Of a stretch of 64,000 bases of DNA, positions 51,095 through 59,557 are shown one piece after another. Location of the stretch: assembly GCA_017412605.1 (NCBI GenBank), contig JAFPWY010000004.1:1-64000 (forward strand). The letters run 5' to 3'. Made by a program: the position numbers and the translations under genes. Numbering within the stretch: position 1 is the stretch's first letter; every line of letters begins with the position of its first letter. The notes under the pieces are model-generated. The model was given only the letters and a program-made list of their open reading frames with translations, made no database searches and was not told where the DNA came from. The DNA comes from Fibrobacter sp. (GTDB lineage: Bacteria; Fibrobacterota; Fibrobacteria; Fibrobacterales; Fibrobacteraceae).

Positions 51095-52654
51095 ATGAAA
51101 ATATTCCTCTGCCAAATGAACGTCGTTCCAGGAAAACCGGAAACCAACTTCGAAACCATCAAGGCCTCCGTTGCCGAAGCCGTAGCCGCACACGCCGAAC
51201 TCGTCGTATTCCCGTCGTTCTGCCTTTCCGGTTCCATGGCCGGCGACCTCTTTTTGCAGCAGTCCTTCCGCGACAAGTGCAACAAGTTCGGGGAAAAGGT
51301 CATCGCGCTTTCGAAGAACATCGACATCATCTTCGGCAACATCGACCGCGAAAACCGCAACAAGGTCATCCATGCCAGTGCGGGCAAGCTCGCCGAGAAA
51401 CCCCTGACCCAGTGCATTATCCACATTGACTGCAGCCCGTTCGCCATGGGAGTTTCCGAGACGCGCATGTCGACGTTCGGTGCCGAGGCAAAGCGCCTGG
51501 GCAAGCCGCTCCTTTTCTTGAACGCGGTCGGCACAGAAAACACGGGCAAGCGCATTTTCGCCTTTGACGGCAGCAGCGCGGCATTCAACGCAGACGGCTC
51601 CGTAGCCTACCCCTTCCCCGCCTTCGAGGCGGCTTCCGTTCTCGTCGATGTCCAGGCGAACAAGGTCACCGTCGAAACGGATTTCGGCATCGCCGTCGGC
51701 ATACCGCAACAGCTTTCGGGCATCGCCAAGATCCACACGGCACTGGTCTACATGATCCGCGAGAACCTGAAGCGCATGGGAATCAAGCGCATGGTCATCG
51801 GCGCCAGCGGCGGCATCGACAGCGCCGTTTCCGCGGCACTCTATACCGAAGCCCTCGGCAGCGAGAATGTGTTCCTGGTGAACATGCCGACAAAGTTCAA
51901 TTCGGACACGACAAAGAATGCGGCACGCGACCTGGCCGAGAACCTGGGAACCCCCTACATGGTCGTCCCCATATCCGACATGCTCGATTCCGTCCGCGAA
52001 AGCCTCGGCAAATGTTCCTTTGTCCGTAACAACACCCCGATGAAGGTGGAAGGCATCAACTACGAGAACCTGCAGGCCCGTACGCGGTCTTCTTCCGTGC
52101 TCTCGACGGTCGCCTCTATCCTTGGCGCTGGAGTCACCTGCAACGGGAACAAGAGCGAGGCCATGGTCGGCTACTGCACGCTCTACGGCGATACCTGCGG
52201 TGTGATGTGCGCCCTGGGCGACCTCTGGAAAACGCAGGTGTACGCCCTCGCCCACGAGATCAACAAGGACAAGGAAATCATCCCGAGGGCAAGCATTGAA
52301 ATCCCCGCGAGTGCCGAACTGAGCGAAGCCATGAACGTGGACGAGGGCAAAGGCGACCCGATTATCTACCCCTACCACGACAGGCTCTTCGCCTACTGGG
52401 TGGAACGCAACAAGTCCCTGGAAGATTCCCTCGAACTCCTCGACCGCGGAGCAACGCAATTCTGTAACGAACTCGGTGTCGACGAGGCACTTTTCCGCAA
52501 GCATTTCCCGACAGACGGGGCCGCCTCCGAAGACATGGCCGCATGGCACCGCCGCTACAGGGGAATCGCGCTCGCCAAGCGCCTGCAGTTCCCGCCCACA
52601 CTCACCATTTCGAGCCATCCGTTCGGCGGCGAGTACTACGAAGCCCAAGCGTAA
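51095..52654 (+). CDS. nadE: NAD synthetase with degenerate glutamine amidohydrolase domain
   Basis: 519 residues. The C-terminal synthetase part is intact: ASGGIDSAVSAAL (PP-loop), QARTRSSSVLSTVAS, GNKSEAMVGYCTLYGDTCG, and IPASAELSE. The N-terminal nitrilase-like part is kept as a fold (MKIFLCQMNVVPG, LVVFPSFCLSG, SPFAMGVSETRMSTFGAEAK, PLLFLNAVG) but the catalytic Glu position (FPELxLTG in active enzymes) is Ser, and the stretch with catalytic Lys and the ICEDxW Cys is missing or unrecognisable, shortening the domain. I infer that it cannot use glutamine by itself and relies on ammonia or another partner. Confidence 0.93.
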   Translation: MKIFLCQMNVVPGKPETNFETIKASVAEAVAAHAELVVFPSFCLSGSMAGDLFLQQSFRDKCNKFGEKVIALSKNIDIIFGNIDRENRNKVIHASAGKLAEKPLTQCIIHIDCSPFAMGVSETRMSTFGAEAKRLGKPLLFLNAVGTENTGKRIFAFDGSSAAFNADGSVAYPFPAFEAASVLVDVQANKVTVETDFGIAVGIPQQLSGIAKIHTALVYMIRENLKRMGIKRMVIGASGGIDSAVSAALYTEALGSENVFLVNMPTKFNSDTTKNAARDLAENLGTPYMVVPISDMLDSVRESLGKCSFVRNNTPMKVEGINYENLQARTRSSSVLSTVASILGAGVTCNGNKSEAMVGYCTLYGDTCGVMCALGDLWKTQVYALAHEINKDKEIIPRASIEIPASAELSEAMNVDEGKGDPIIYPYHDRLFAYWVERNKSLEDSLELLDRGATQFCNELGVDEALFRKHFPTDGAASEDMAAWHRRYRGIALAKRLQFPPTLTISSHPFGGEYYEAQA

Positions 52655-52744
52655 GTTCTACAAGCGAATCGCTAAAATTCTATATTTAGGCTCCAACCCC
52701 CATTCTCATGCGGGCCATTCCCGCATGCAAAAAAAAGGATTCAT

Positions 52745-53347
52745 ATGAAAATAGCCGACAAGACCGTCGTCCAGATGCACTACACCCTCACCTCCGACGA
52801 AGGAAAGGTCATCGATTCATCCGAAGGACGCGAGCCCCTACAGTACATCCAAGGAGCCCACATGATCGTGGTCGGCCTCGAAAAGGCCATGGTCGGTCAT
52901 GAAGTCGGCGACAAGTTCGACGTGAAAGTCATCCCCGCCGAAGGCTACGGGGAATACGACGAGCGCATGACCCAGGAAGTTCCGCTGGATGTTTTCCAGG
53001 GAGTCCAGAATGTCGAAGCCGGCATGATGTTCTACGCCCAGACGCCCATGGGCCCGATGCCCATCCGCGTGAAGTCCGTCTCGGGCGACAAGGCCGTGAT
53101 TGACGCGAACCACGAGCTGGCCGGCCAGAACCTGAACTTCGCCATCGAAGTCGTGGACGTCCGCGAAGCGACCGAAGAAGAACTGAACCCGCAGGGTCAC
53201 TGCTGCTGTGGCGGCAATGGCGACGGCGAATGTAAGTGCGGAGAAGAAGGCCACGAATGCGAATGTGGCGGCGAAGGTAAAAAGGAAAACTGCGACGGTC
53301 AGGGCGGCTGCGGCTGCCCCAACCACGACAAGCACCACAACGCATAA
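52745..53347 (+). CDS. slyD: SlyD-like FKBP-type peptidyl-prolyl isomerase with Cys/His-rich tail
   Basis: 200 residues. FKBP core at 1-70 (VVQMHYTLTSDEGKVIDSS, IVVGLEKAMVGHEVGDKF) with the insert-in-flap (IF) domain (GYGEYDERMTQEVP, through HELAGQNLNFAIEVVDVR). The last 45 residues hold about 12 Cys and several His (GHCCCGGNG, CKCGEEGHECEC, GGCGCPNHDKHH), as in metal-binding SlyD tails that deliver nickel to hydrogenases. Hydrogenase genes are not present here. Six bases before dnaG. Confidence 0.93.
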   Translation: MKIADKTVVQMHYTLTSDEGKVIDSSEGREPLQYIQGAHMIVVGLEKAMVGHEVGDKFDVKVIPAEGYGEYDERMTQEVPLDVFQGVQNVEAGMMFYAQTPMGPMPIRVKSVSGDKAVIDANHELAGQNLNFAIEVVDVREATEEELNPQGHCCCGGNGDGECKCGEEGHECECGGEGKKENCDGQGGCGCPNHDKHHNA

Positions 53348-53353
53348 AAAACT

Positions 53354-55297
53354 ATGCCGTTCTACCCTAACGAAGTCATCCAACAGCTGAAGGCGCAAGC
53401 GGACATCTCGCTTGTCATCCAGCAGTTTATCCCGCTCAAGAAAAGCGGGAACGGACGCTTCGTGGGGATGTGCCCCTTCCACGACGACCACTCGCCCAGC
53501 ATGAGCGTAAACCCGACGCTCGGAATTTACAAGTGCTTTGCCTGTGGTGCCGGCGGGGATGTGTTCAAGTTTGTCCAAGAACACGAGAAAATCGACTTCA
53601 ACGGAGCCGTGGAGTGGGTCGCCAATTTTGTAGGGTTCCCTCTCCCGAACTTTGCTAGCAAAGAAAGCGCCGAAGTCACTGAAGAACGCGCCATGGTCCG
53701 CAAGCTCAACGAGCTCGCCTGCGAATGGTTCGAGCAGCAGCTCGCCCTGAGCCCCAAGGCGCTGGAATACCTGGCCAAGCGCAACATCAGCGAGAGCACG
53801 CGACGGGAATTTCACATCGGCTATGCGCCCGACGGACGCGAAGGCTTTATCGGGTATGCCGCGCGCAACGGGTTCTCGCCCAGGGACTGCGTCAAGGCGG
53901 GCCTCGCCACCGAAAAGAAGAACGGGGGCATCGCAGACAAGTTCCGCGACCGCCTCATGATTGCCATCCAGAACCAGTCGGGAATCGTCGTCGCGTTCGG
54001 CGGGCGCGACTTGGCCCCCAAGCAGGAAGGCTTCGAGCGTCCCAAGTACATGAACAGCCCGGACACGGCGCTCTACAACAAGAGCGACATCCTGTTCGGC
54101 CTGAACCACAGCCGTTCTTCCATCGCCAAGGAAAACGCGGTCATCATCGTCGAAGGGTACTTCGACCTCATCAGCCTTTACCAGGGAGGCGTCACGAACG
54201 TCGTGGCGGCATCGGGCACGGCCCTCACCGAGACGCACGCAAGCATCCTTTCGCGCTACGCCAAGACGGCCTACCTTGTGTTCGACGGCGACGCCGCCGG
54301 CCGAAAAGCCACGCTCCGCAGCCTCGAAATCGTGCTCCCCAAGGGAATCGCCCCGCGCATCTTCGCACTTTCCCGCCCCGACGGCACCAAGATTGACCCG
54401 GACAACTTCGTGAACGAACGCGGCGCCGACGCCTTCCGAACCGAACTTTCCAAGGCCGAGGACTGGCTCAGCTACCTGAGCCACGAGATGCCCACGACGA
54501 GCCTGGAAGACCGCGCGAACTTCATCACCTACGCGAAATCCATCATCAAGAGCATCAACAATCCCGAGCTCAGGAACGAATACCTCAAGCTCGTCTCGGA
54601 AAGGTTCAACACGAGCCGTTCACTTGACCAAATCAAGAGCATCCAGCCCAAGCACAGGGTACAGCCGAAGGCGCCAGCACCGCAGCAGCCTGCCGAAATG
54701 GGAGACGCACCGCTGACTGACGGCGACCCGATGGCAGGCGCAGAACAAGCCGCTCCCGAAGTCAGCATTCCCTGGTATGCGCTCCCGCCCATCGAGGTGC
54801 GCTTCGCCAACCTGCTTTTCAGGAACCCCACCCTGCTCGACCGCGCCAGCGAATACTTCGACATGGAATACGCCGCGAGCGGCATCAGGCTCCTCGAATC
54901 CTCCATCGTAGACGAATTTGTCGGTACGATACTTTCTCAGTATGCCGAAACCGGGTACTTTTCGCCGCAGGTCCTCTACGACAGCGTCTCGCCCGAGCTC
55001 AAGCTGTTCATCGAAGGGCTTCCCGAAGAAAAGTGGACTCCGCCCAACGAGATTTACGAATTCTACGATTCCATGATGTTTTTCACGCTCAGCCTGTGCA
55101 ACCGCTACAAGAAGGCGATTTCGCTGGACAGCGACGAAGGCGTACAGCAGCGCCTGAAACTGAACGAATTTACAAACGAGATGGAAAAAATCAACCGCGA
55201 TTACAAATCGGGGTTCATCACCATCGACACGTTTGCGGACCAAATCATCCGCAGCAAATCAAGTTTAATCCAATTGCAGGCATCCATGCCCATGTAA
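53354..55297 (+). CDS. dnaG: DNA primase
   Basis: 647 residues; makes RNA primers at the fork. Zinc-binding domain at about 36-65 (MCPFHDDHSPSM, YKCFACGAGGDVFKFV), RNA polymerase domain with TOPRIM region (VIIVEGYFDLISLYQGGVTNVVAASG, AYLVFDGDAAGRKA), then a Pro/Ala-rich hinge near residues 433-475 and a C-terminal helicase-binding-type domain. The 4-gene group slyD-dnaG-sufC-sufD has gaps of 2-12 bases. Confidence 0.95.
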   Translation: MPFYPNEVIQQLKAQADISLVIQQFIPLKKSGNGRFVGMCPFHDDHSPSMSVNPTLGIYKCFACGAGGDVFKFVQEHEKIDFNGAVEWVANFVGFPLPNFASKESAEVTEERAMVRKLNELACEWFEQQLALSPKALEYLAKRNISESTRREFHIGYAPDGREGFIGYAARNGFSPRDCVKAGLATEKKNGGIADKFRDRLMIAIQNQSGIVVAFGGRDLAPKQEGFERPKYMNSPDTALYNKSDILFGLNHSRSSIAKENAVIIVEGYFDLISLYQGGVTNVVAASGTALTETHASILSRYAKTAYLVFDGDAAGRKATLRSLEIVLPKGIAPRIFALSRPDGTKIDPDNFVNERGADAFRTELSKAEDWLSYLSHEMPTTSLEDRANFITYAKSIIKSINNPELRNEYLKLVSERFNTSRSLDQIKSIQPKHRVQPKAPAPQQPAEMGDAPLTDGDPMAGAEQAAPEVSIPWYALPPIEVRFANLLFRNPTLLDRASEYFDMEYAASGIRLLESSIVDEFVGTILSQYAETGYFSPQVLYDSVSPELKLFIEGLPEEKWTPPNEIYEFYDSMMFFTLSLCNRYKKAISLDSDEGVQQRLKLNEFTNEMEKINRDYKSGFITIDTFADQIIRSKSSLIQLQASMPM

Positions 55298-55309
55298 GGG
55301 AGAAACCTT

Positions 55310-56053
55310 ATGCTATCCATTAAAGACCTAAAAGCAAGCATCGAAGACGGGACCCAAATCCTCAAAGGCATCAACCTGGAAGTCAAACCGGGCGAAGTCC
55401 ACGCCATCATGGGCCCGAACGGGTCGGGCAAAAGCACCCTTTCCAAGGTCATCGCCGGGCACCCCGCCTACAAGGTGGACGGAGGCTCCGTCGAACTCGA
55501 CGGCAAGAACCTGCTCGAAATGGAAATCAACGAACGTGCCAACTCGGGCCTGTTCATCAGCACACAATACCCCACCGAAATTCCGGGCGTGAACAACGTG
55601 GAATTCCTGAAGATGGCGCTCAACAGCAAGCGCGCCTACCTCGGCCTCCCCGAAATCGGCGATGAAGAGTTCAAGAAGTTCTGCGAAGAAAAAATGCAGC
55701 TGCTCGAAATGGACGAACGTTACCGCGAGCGCGGCGTGAACGACGGCATGAGCGGCGGCGAAAAGAAGCGCAACGAAATCCTCCAGATGGCCATCCTCGA
55801 CCCGAAAGTGAGTTTCCTCGACGAGACGGACTCCGGCCTGGATATTGACGCGCTCCGCATCGTCGCCAACGGCATCAACCACATCATGAGCCCCGAAAAG
55901 GCGGTCATCCTCGTGACGCATTACCAGCGTCTGCTGGACTACATCAAGCCCACCTACGTGCACGTGCTGCGCCACGGCAAGATTATCCTGAGCGGTGGCC
56001 CGGAACTGGCGCTGAAACTGGAAGAACAGGGCTACGACTGGATCGAGGAATAA
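55310..56053 (+). CDS. sufC: Fe-S cluster assembly ATPase SufC
   Basis: 247 residues; ABC-type ATPase of the SufBCD scaffold. Walker A GPNGSGKSTL, signature MSGGEKKRNEI, Walker B VSFLDETDSGLDIDAL and the H-loop LVTHYQRLLDYI are present. GGAG-type ribosome-binding site (AAGGGAGAAACC). sufD starts 2 bases after its stop. Confidence 0.95.
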   Translation: MLSIKDLKASIEDGTQILKGINLEVKPGEVHAIMGPNGSGKSTLSKVIAGHPAYKVDGGSVELDGKNLLEMEINERANSGLFISTQYPTEIPGVNNVEFLKMALNSKRAYLGLPEIGDEEFKKFCEEKMQLLEMDERYRERGVNDGMSGGEKKRNEILQMAILDPKVSFLDETDSGLDIDALRIVANGINHIMSPEKAVILVTHYQRLLDYIKPTYVHVLRHGKIILSGGPELALKLEEQGYDWIEE

Positions 56054-56055
56054 AG

Positions 56056-57069
56056 ATGGACGCAGTCACCCGCATACAGCAAATAGGCATGCCCCGCCGC
56101 AACAACGAGTTGTGGACATTCTTCCCCGTGGCAAAGATTCCGAACGTACTGAGCGCTGATGGAGATTGCCGCGTCGCTAACGCTCCTCGCAATGACAAAC
56201 AGGAATCATTAGACTTTTCAAAAGAAAACGACTTTGCGGCACTTCTCCCGCTCGCAAAGAACGCGCGCACCATGGTGAAGGCAATTCCCGAAGGCGCAAA
56301 CGAGATGGCCATGCTCAAGTGCAACGACGACTTCGGGCACACGGTACTGGACATCGGGAAAGGCGCACACGTCAGCCTGGAAATCCTCGACAACAAGGTC
56401 CAGCACGAAATTGTCGCCGAGCGATTCGACATCAGCGTGGGCGAAGGCGCCGACGTGGAAATCTTCTTCGCGAACCCGGCCAGCGCCCTGCCGCTCCGCT
56501 TCCGCCATTTTCGCATCACACAGGCAGCAAACAGCACGGTACGCTTCTCGAACATCCTGACGGATTCGGGCATCGGGCGCATCAGCATGGACTGCGACCT
56601 GAACGGAGAAGGCGCATCATTTGACTACAGAAGCCTTTCGATACTGGACAACACAGCCAGCATGCACCAGCGCCTCACGATACGGCACAACGCCCCGAAC
56701 ACGGTAAGCACGCAGCTCGCGCGCAACCTGCTCTCCGGCAGTGCCTACGCCAGCTACGACGGCATGGTCATCGTCGGGGAAAAATGCACCAAGGTGAATT
56801 CCGGCCAGCTCGTAAACACGATTCTCCTTTCGGAAAATGCAAGCGTTTCGGTAAAGCCCGTGCTCAAGATCTACCACGACGACGTGGAGTGCACGCACGG
56901 CAACACCGTGGGCGAACTCGACGCGGAACAGATGTTCTACCTCGTGAGCCGCGGCATCCCGAAAGAGGCCGCGAAAAAGATGCTCATGGCAAGCTTCGCG
57001 AAAGAGACCTTCTACCCGCTGCCCGAAACTCCGGCCAAGAAGCGTCTGTTGCAGACACTTTCTGTTTAA
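56056..57069 (+). CDS. sufD: Fe-S cluster assembly protein SufD with repeat-derived insert
   Basis: 337 residues, shorter than E. coli SufD. N-terminal helices (MPRRNNELWTFFPVAKI), then the right-handed beta-helix with HGNTVGELDAEQMFYLVSRGIPKEAAKKMLMASFAKE, the shared SufB/SufD C-terminal signature. Residues about 34-48 (DGDCRVANAPRNDKQ) are the translation of a family B repeat and have no counterpart in the family as I know it. SufB and SufS are absent from the window. Confidence 0.92.
   Translation: MDAVTRIQQIGMPRRNNELWTFFPVAKIPNVLSADGDCRVANAPRNDKQESLDFSKENDFAALLPLAKNARTMVKAIPEGANEMAMLKCNDDFGHTVLDIGKGAHVSLEILDNKVQHEIVAERFDISVGEGADVEIFFANPASALPLRFRHFRITQAANSTVRFSNILTDSGIGRISMDCDLNGEGASFDYRSLSILDNTASMHQRLTIRHNAPNTVSTQLARNLLSGSAYASYDGMVIVGEKCTKVNSGQLVNTILLSENASVSVKPVLKIYHDDVECTHGNTVGELDAEQMFYLVSRGIPKEAAKKMLMASFAKETFYPLPETPAKKRLLQTLSV
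56163..56197. repeat. Family B repeat inside sufD
   Basis: GAGATTGCCGCGTCGCTAACG CTCCTCGCAATGACAAA-type element (first and last 9 bases equal to the ends of the copies at 2685 and 5925). In frame, read as DCRVANAPRND. Confidence 0.75.
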
Positions 57070-57074
57070 AAAGG

Positions 57075-57293
57075 TTAGTTTATTTCCGTATCAACAAGGA
57101 TCTGCACCAAGACCTTGTAATCCAGATACTGGATGCCATCTTTTCCCTGGTGGACCTTGTCTGCCAACTTGCTGCGATAATACAAGTCCATTGCCTGTTC
57201 CAGCGAACAATTCTTCACCTGCGCAAGGTGCGCTATAATGCGCTCTTCCAGGCGTTCCTGATAGACTTTTTCCAAGACATCTTCGTCTACCAT
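57075..57293 (-). CDS. Third small gene of the DUF3791/DUF3990 module
   Basis: 72 residues from the ATG at 57293, two bases after the DUF3990 gene's stop, with GAGGTG as ribosome-binding site. All-helical and charged (MVDEDVLEKVYQERLEERIIAHLAQVKNCSLEQAMDLYYRSKLADKVHQG-type). I know no firm family; position suggests it belongs with the two upstream genes as antitoxin or accessory. Confidence 0.65.
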   Translation of the reverse strand: MVDEDVLEKVYQERLEERIIAHLAQVKNCSLEQAMDLYYRSKLADKVHQGKDGIQYLDYKVLVQILVDTEIN

Positions 57294-57294
57294 T

Positions 57295-57774
57295 TTACAC
57301 CTCTTCACAACCCTTGTATTTCAGGACGGCATCAATAGACTTTTGCGTGATAAAGGCGATCTGGTCGTAAGTCGGATAAGCCTTTATTTCTTTCAACGTC
57401 CGCGGCATATCCCAGATACCGGAATGATACATGTCAACGACACGGAAAACCTTGTCATTTGCGACCTTGCCCATAACAATGTCGTATTTGGCATATTCTA
57501 TGGAACCATCTCGGCATTCACAGACGAAATTTATCCATTCTTCCAAATCATCTGGAAATGTTTTTGTAGAAAGCGAAACCGGAATTTCAGCCATGTCATA
57601 GATATTCAGTATCGGTTTTGCCCCCTCAAGAACGTCGGCCTTCCTGTGAGCCCAGCGAACCGCCTGTTCCCGCACGGTCGTCACATAAAAACCTTTGCCA
57701 AAATCCAGCGGACGGAACGAATGCTCCACATCCGGTTTATCAACGACAATTGTTGATCCATGATAGACAATCAT
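57295..57774 (-). CDS. DUF3990 domain protein, ADP-ribosyltransferase-like
   Basis: 159 residues. MIVYHGSTIVVDKPDVEHSFRPLDFGKGFYVTTVREQAVRWA is the DUF3990 start: a Tyr-His-Gly step and a later FGKGFYVT, similar to the NAD-binding part of ADP-ribosyltransferase-fold toxins. An acidic residue pair near the C-terminus (EIKAYPTYDQIAFITQ) follows. It overlaps the DUF3791 gene by 4 bases. Likely the toxin or modifying enzyme of the module; activity is inferred. Confidence 0.75.
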   Translation of the reverse strand: MIVYHGSTIVVDKPDVEHSFRPLDFGKGFYVTTVREQAVRWAHRKADVLEGAKPILNIYDMAEIPVSLSTKTFPDDLEEWINFVCECRDGSIEYAKYDIVMGKVANDKVFRVVDMYHSGIWDMPRTLKEIKAYPTYDQIAFITQKSIDAVLKYKGCEEV

Positions 57775-57986
57775 ATTGCCACCTTGCGTACTTTCAGGTA
57801 TTCTTCAATGTCGTTGACAACAAAATCAGTGCTTTGCGTATGCAGAATCTCGTAATTGGGCACAAGGAACTTTTGAATGCAGCCGGAAGCAGCCAGCTTT
57901 TGATAGACAAAAGATGGGAAACGGTTCCACTTGTTCGCGCAAGCGTGAATCATATACACTACAAATTCAAAAGATTCTTGAATCAT
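57771..57986 (-). CDS. DUF3791 domain protein
   Basis: 71 residues, matching DUF3791: an N-terminal helix (FEFVVYMIHACANKW), then LAASGCIQKFLVPNYEILHTQSTDFVVNDIEEYL. DUF3791 genes commonly precede DUF3990 genes; here the overlap is ATGA. It may serve as antitoxin or targeting factor. Confidence 0.75.
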   Translation of the reverse strand: MIQESFEFVVYMIHACANKWNRFPSFVYQKLAASGCIQKFLVPNYEILHTQSTDFVVNDIEEYLKVRKVAI

Positions 57987-58036
57987 TGCCTATAATATAT
58001 AAAAAACAGTTTGTAACTACACTCAAATAATAAGAC

Positions 58037-59083
58037 TTAGTCCTTGAGGCAACGAACCGAGAAAGCGTCATTCTTGCTGAAATTGTTCAAGTTTCCATCG
58101 TCGTAACCGTTGCGCAGGTACATGCCGAACGCATACACGCTGAACGCGTAGTTAGAAGTTACCTCCGTAGAACTCCAGAAGCATGCACTAAAGGCCAGAG
58201 CGGAGTAGTTTCCATCGTTGAACCCAGAACCTGCAGGCAACGCCGAAAAACCGAAGTCATCCGAGCCATTGCCACTAGTCCCATCATCCTTATCTTCCCA
58301 ACCTTCCGTGGACTTTAGCATTGTTCCTGCGAGAGCTTGTCGCCCTACTGCAAAGAACAGGGTTTCCCATTCAAACATGCTGGGCAGGTGCCAACCTGCA
58401 GGGCACACGCCTCGAACATTGCCTTCACCGAGGTCGCAATATCGTTTTCCAAAGCCGCATTCGTTTTCGGGCTTACCCACGGCGGTGGCCCAAGTGTAGA
58501 GTCTGCCATATTTTTTGCAATACTCGGCGCTATCACCATAGCAATAGCTACCTACATCCGTCTCGTAGTTCAGATTTTCCGCCATCCAAATCTGCTCACC
58601 AATAGTCACGGTTTTATAAACTTGATTGTCGCGCAAATCGGTTAAGGTATTGTTTTCTGCATCATATATGCTATTCATAGACGATGAGCTTAAAACACTA
58701 GATGAACTTTCCTCAACAATTACACTACTAGATAATTCTATGGTTATTCCTGAACTTGAAGAGGCCCCTGTCTTTAGTGAACTTGACGACTCATTGACAA
58801 TCTCAGAACTAGAAGACTCCTCCGTCTTTGCAGAACTGGATGAACCCCCGTTCTTCATTGAACTAGACGACTTGTCAGATACTGTTGGACTTGAAAATTC
58901 CTCTATCTTTGCAGAACCGGAAGAACCCCTGCTTTTCACAGAACTAGACGATTCCACCTCCTGTTCCAGGGAGAAATTTGATTCCACAAATTCCGGCTGG
59001 GTGGAAGCGTTGCTGGAGCATTCATCCCCACAAGACACCAACAGGCAAACCGCACTCAATGGAATCAACAACCGCTTCAACAT
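58037..59083 (-). CDS. FSU-domain lipoprotein with long Ser-rich linker
   Basis: 348 residues from the ATG at 59083, 9 bases after AAGGGAG (a start at 59089 is too close to that box). Lipobox LLVSC (Cys18). The linker (about 20-145) repeats Ser runs with SS(M/V/L)K(N/T)G. The FSU domain has YKTVTIGEQIWMAENLNY, GRLYTWATAV, CPAGWHLPSMFEWE and SVRCLKD. Some segments are near-identical in DNA to the paralogues at 1421 and 3793 (FWSSTE codons; the TCCGAGCCATTGCC region), while the C-terminal variable part is unlike them. Upstream AAAGTGTATAT also occurs in their promoters. Confidence 0.87.
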   Translation of the reverse strand: MLKRLLIPLSAVCLLVSCGDECSSNASTQPEFVESNFSLEQEVESSSSVKSRGSSGSAKIEEFSSPTVSDKSSSSMKNGGSSSSAKTEESSSSEIVNESSSSLKTGASSSSGITIELSSSVIVEESSSSVLSSSSMNSIYDAENNTLTDLRDNQVYKTVTIGEQIWMAENLNYETDVGSYCYGDSAEYCKKYGRLYTWATAVGKPENECGFGKRYCDLGEGNVRGVCPAGWHLPSMFEWETLFFAVGRQALAGTMLKSTEGWEDKDDGTSGNGSDDFGFSALPAGSGFNDGNYSALAFSACFWSSTEVTSNYAFSVYAFGMYLRNGYDDGNLNNFSKNDAFSVRCLKD

Positions 59084-59180
59084 GGACATTCGCTCCCTTC
59101 TTCAAGTTTTCATTGACCAATATATACACTTTCTCAGTTTTTTTCACCCCGCCTCGGACAAAAATGCCGTCCAAAGGCGC

Positions 59181-59202
59181 AAAAAAACGGCCATTAAGGC
59201 CG
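59181..59202 (-). terminator. Terminator of the Rpn remnant
   Basis: CGGCC, 5 bases, GGCCG (59188-59192 with 59198-59202); the A-run at 59181-59187 gives T in the minus direction. It indicates that the pseudogene's 3' end is original. Confidence 0.65.
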
Positions 59203-59226
59203 CTCAAATTCACTCAGATATACAAA

Positions 59227-59430
59227 CTACAATTCACGGATCGTTTTCTCAGAAAGGCCCGTAAACTGGATGATTTCTTCGATAGGCTTGTTCGCGTCGC
59301 GCATTTTCTTCGCGATTTCTTCCGCTTTTTCATGCCTTGCTACGGCCCTATCGAAATCGCTCATGTCTACTGTCATAAGATACCTCGAACTGAATCTAGA
59401 TAATTTCACCTCGTTTTGCAATAGCCGCCT
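59227..59430 (-). pseudogene. C-terminal remnant of an Rpn-family gene
   Basis: The frame encodes LLQNEVKLSRFSSRYLMTVD, DFDRAVARHE and TGLSEKTIREL, matching the last 70 or so residues of the Rpn protein at 41509 (LLQNEVKLCNFSSRYLMTVD). Everything upstream is missing. The frame runs on into a family A palindrome (59444-59474) and beyond as an unrelated N-terminus without ribosome-binding site. It is therefore a truncated gene. Confidence 0.8.
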
Positions 59431-59443
59431 TGGGGCGATCTGT

Positions 59444-59474
59444 AAGGAGATCCCCGCCTCCGCGGGGATGACAA
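59444..59474. repeat. Family A palindrome at the break point of the Rpn remnant
   Basis: GGAGATCCCCGCC TCC GCGGGGATGACA, the same sub-type as the two in tilS. It sits about 15-20 bases from the last residue of recognisable Rpn similarity. Confidence 0.8.
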
Positions 59475-59489
59475 GGGTGCGTGCGGTAC

Positions 59490-59526
59490 AAAAAAAAATC
59501 GGCATAGGCGTTGCCGCCTATGCCGA
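59490..59526 (-). terminator. Strong terminator of the 34-codon gene
   Basis: TCGGCATAGGCG, TTGC, CGCCTATGCCGA: a perfect 12-base-pair stem (59499-59510 with 59515-59526) followed in the minus direction by nine T. Confidence 0.85.
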
Positions 59527-59557
59527 ACCTCCCCATAAAGAAAGCCAATGCTTCTCT

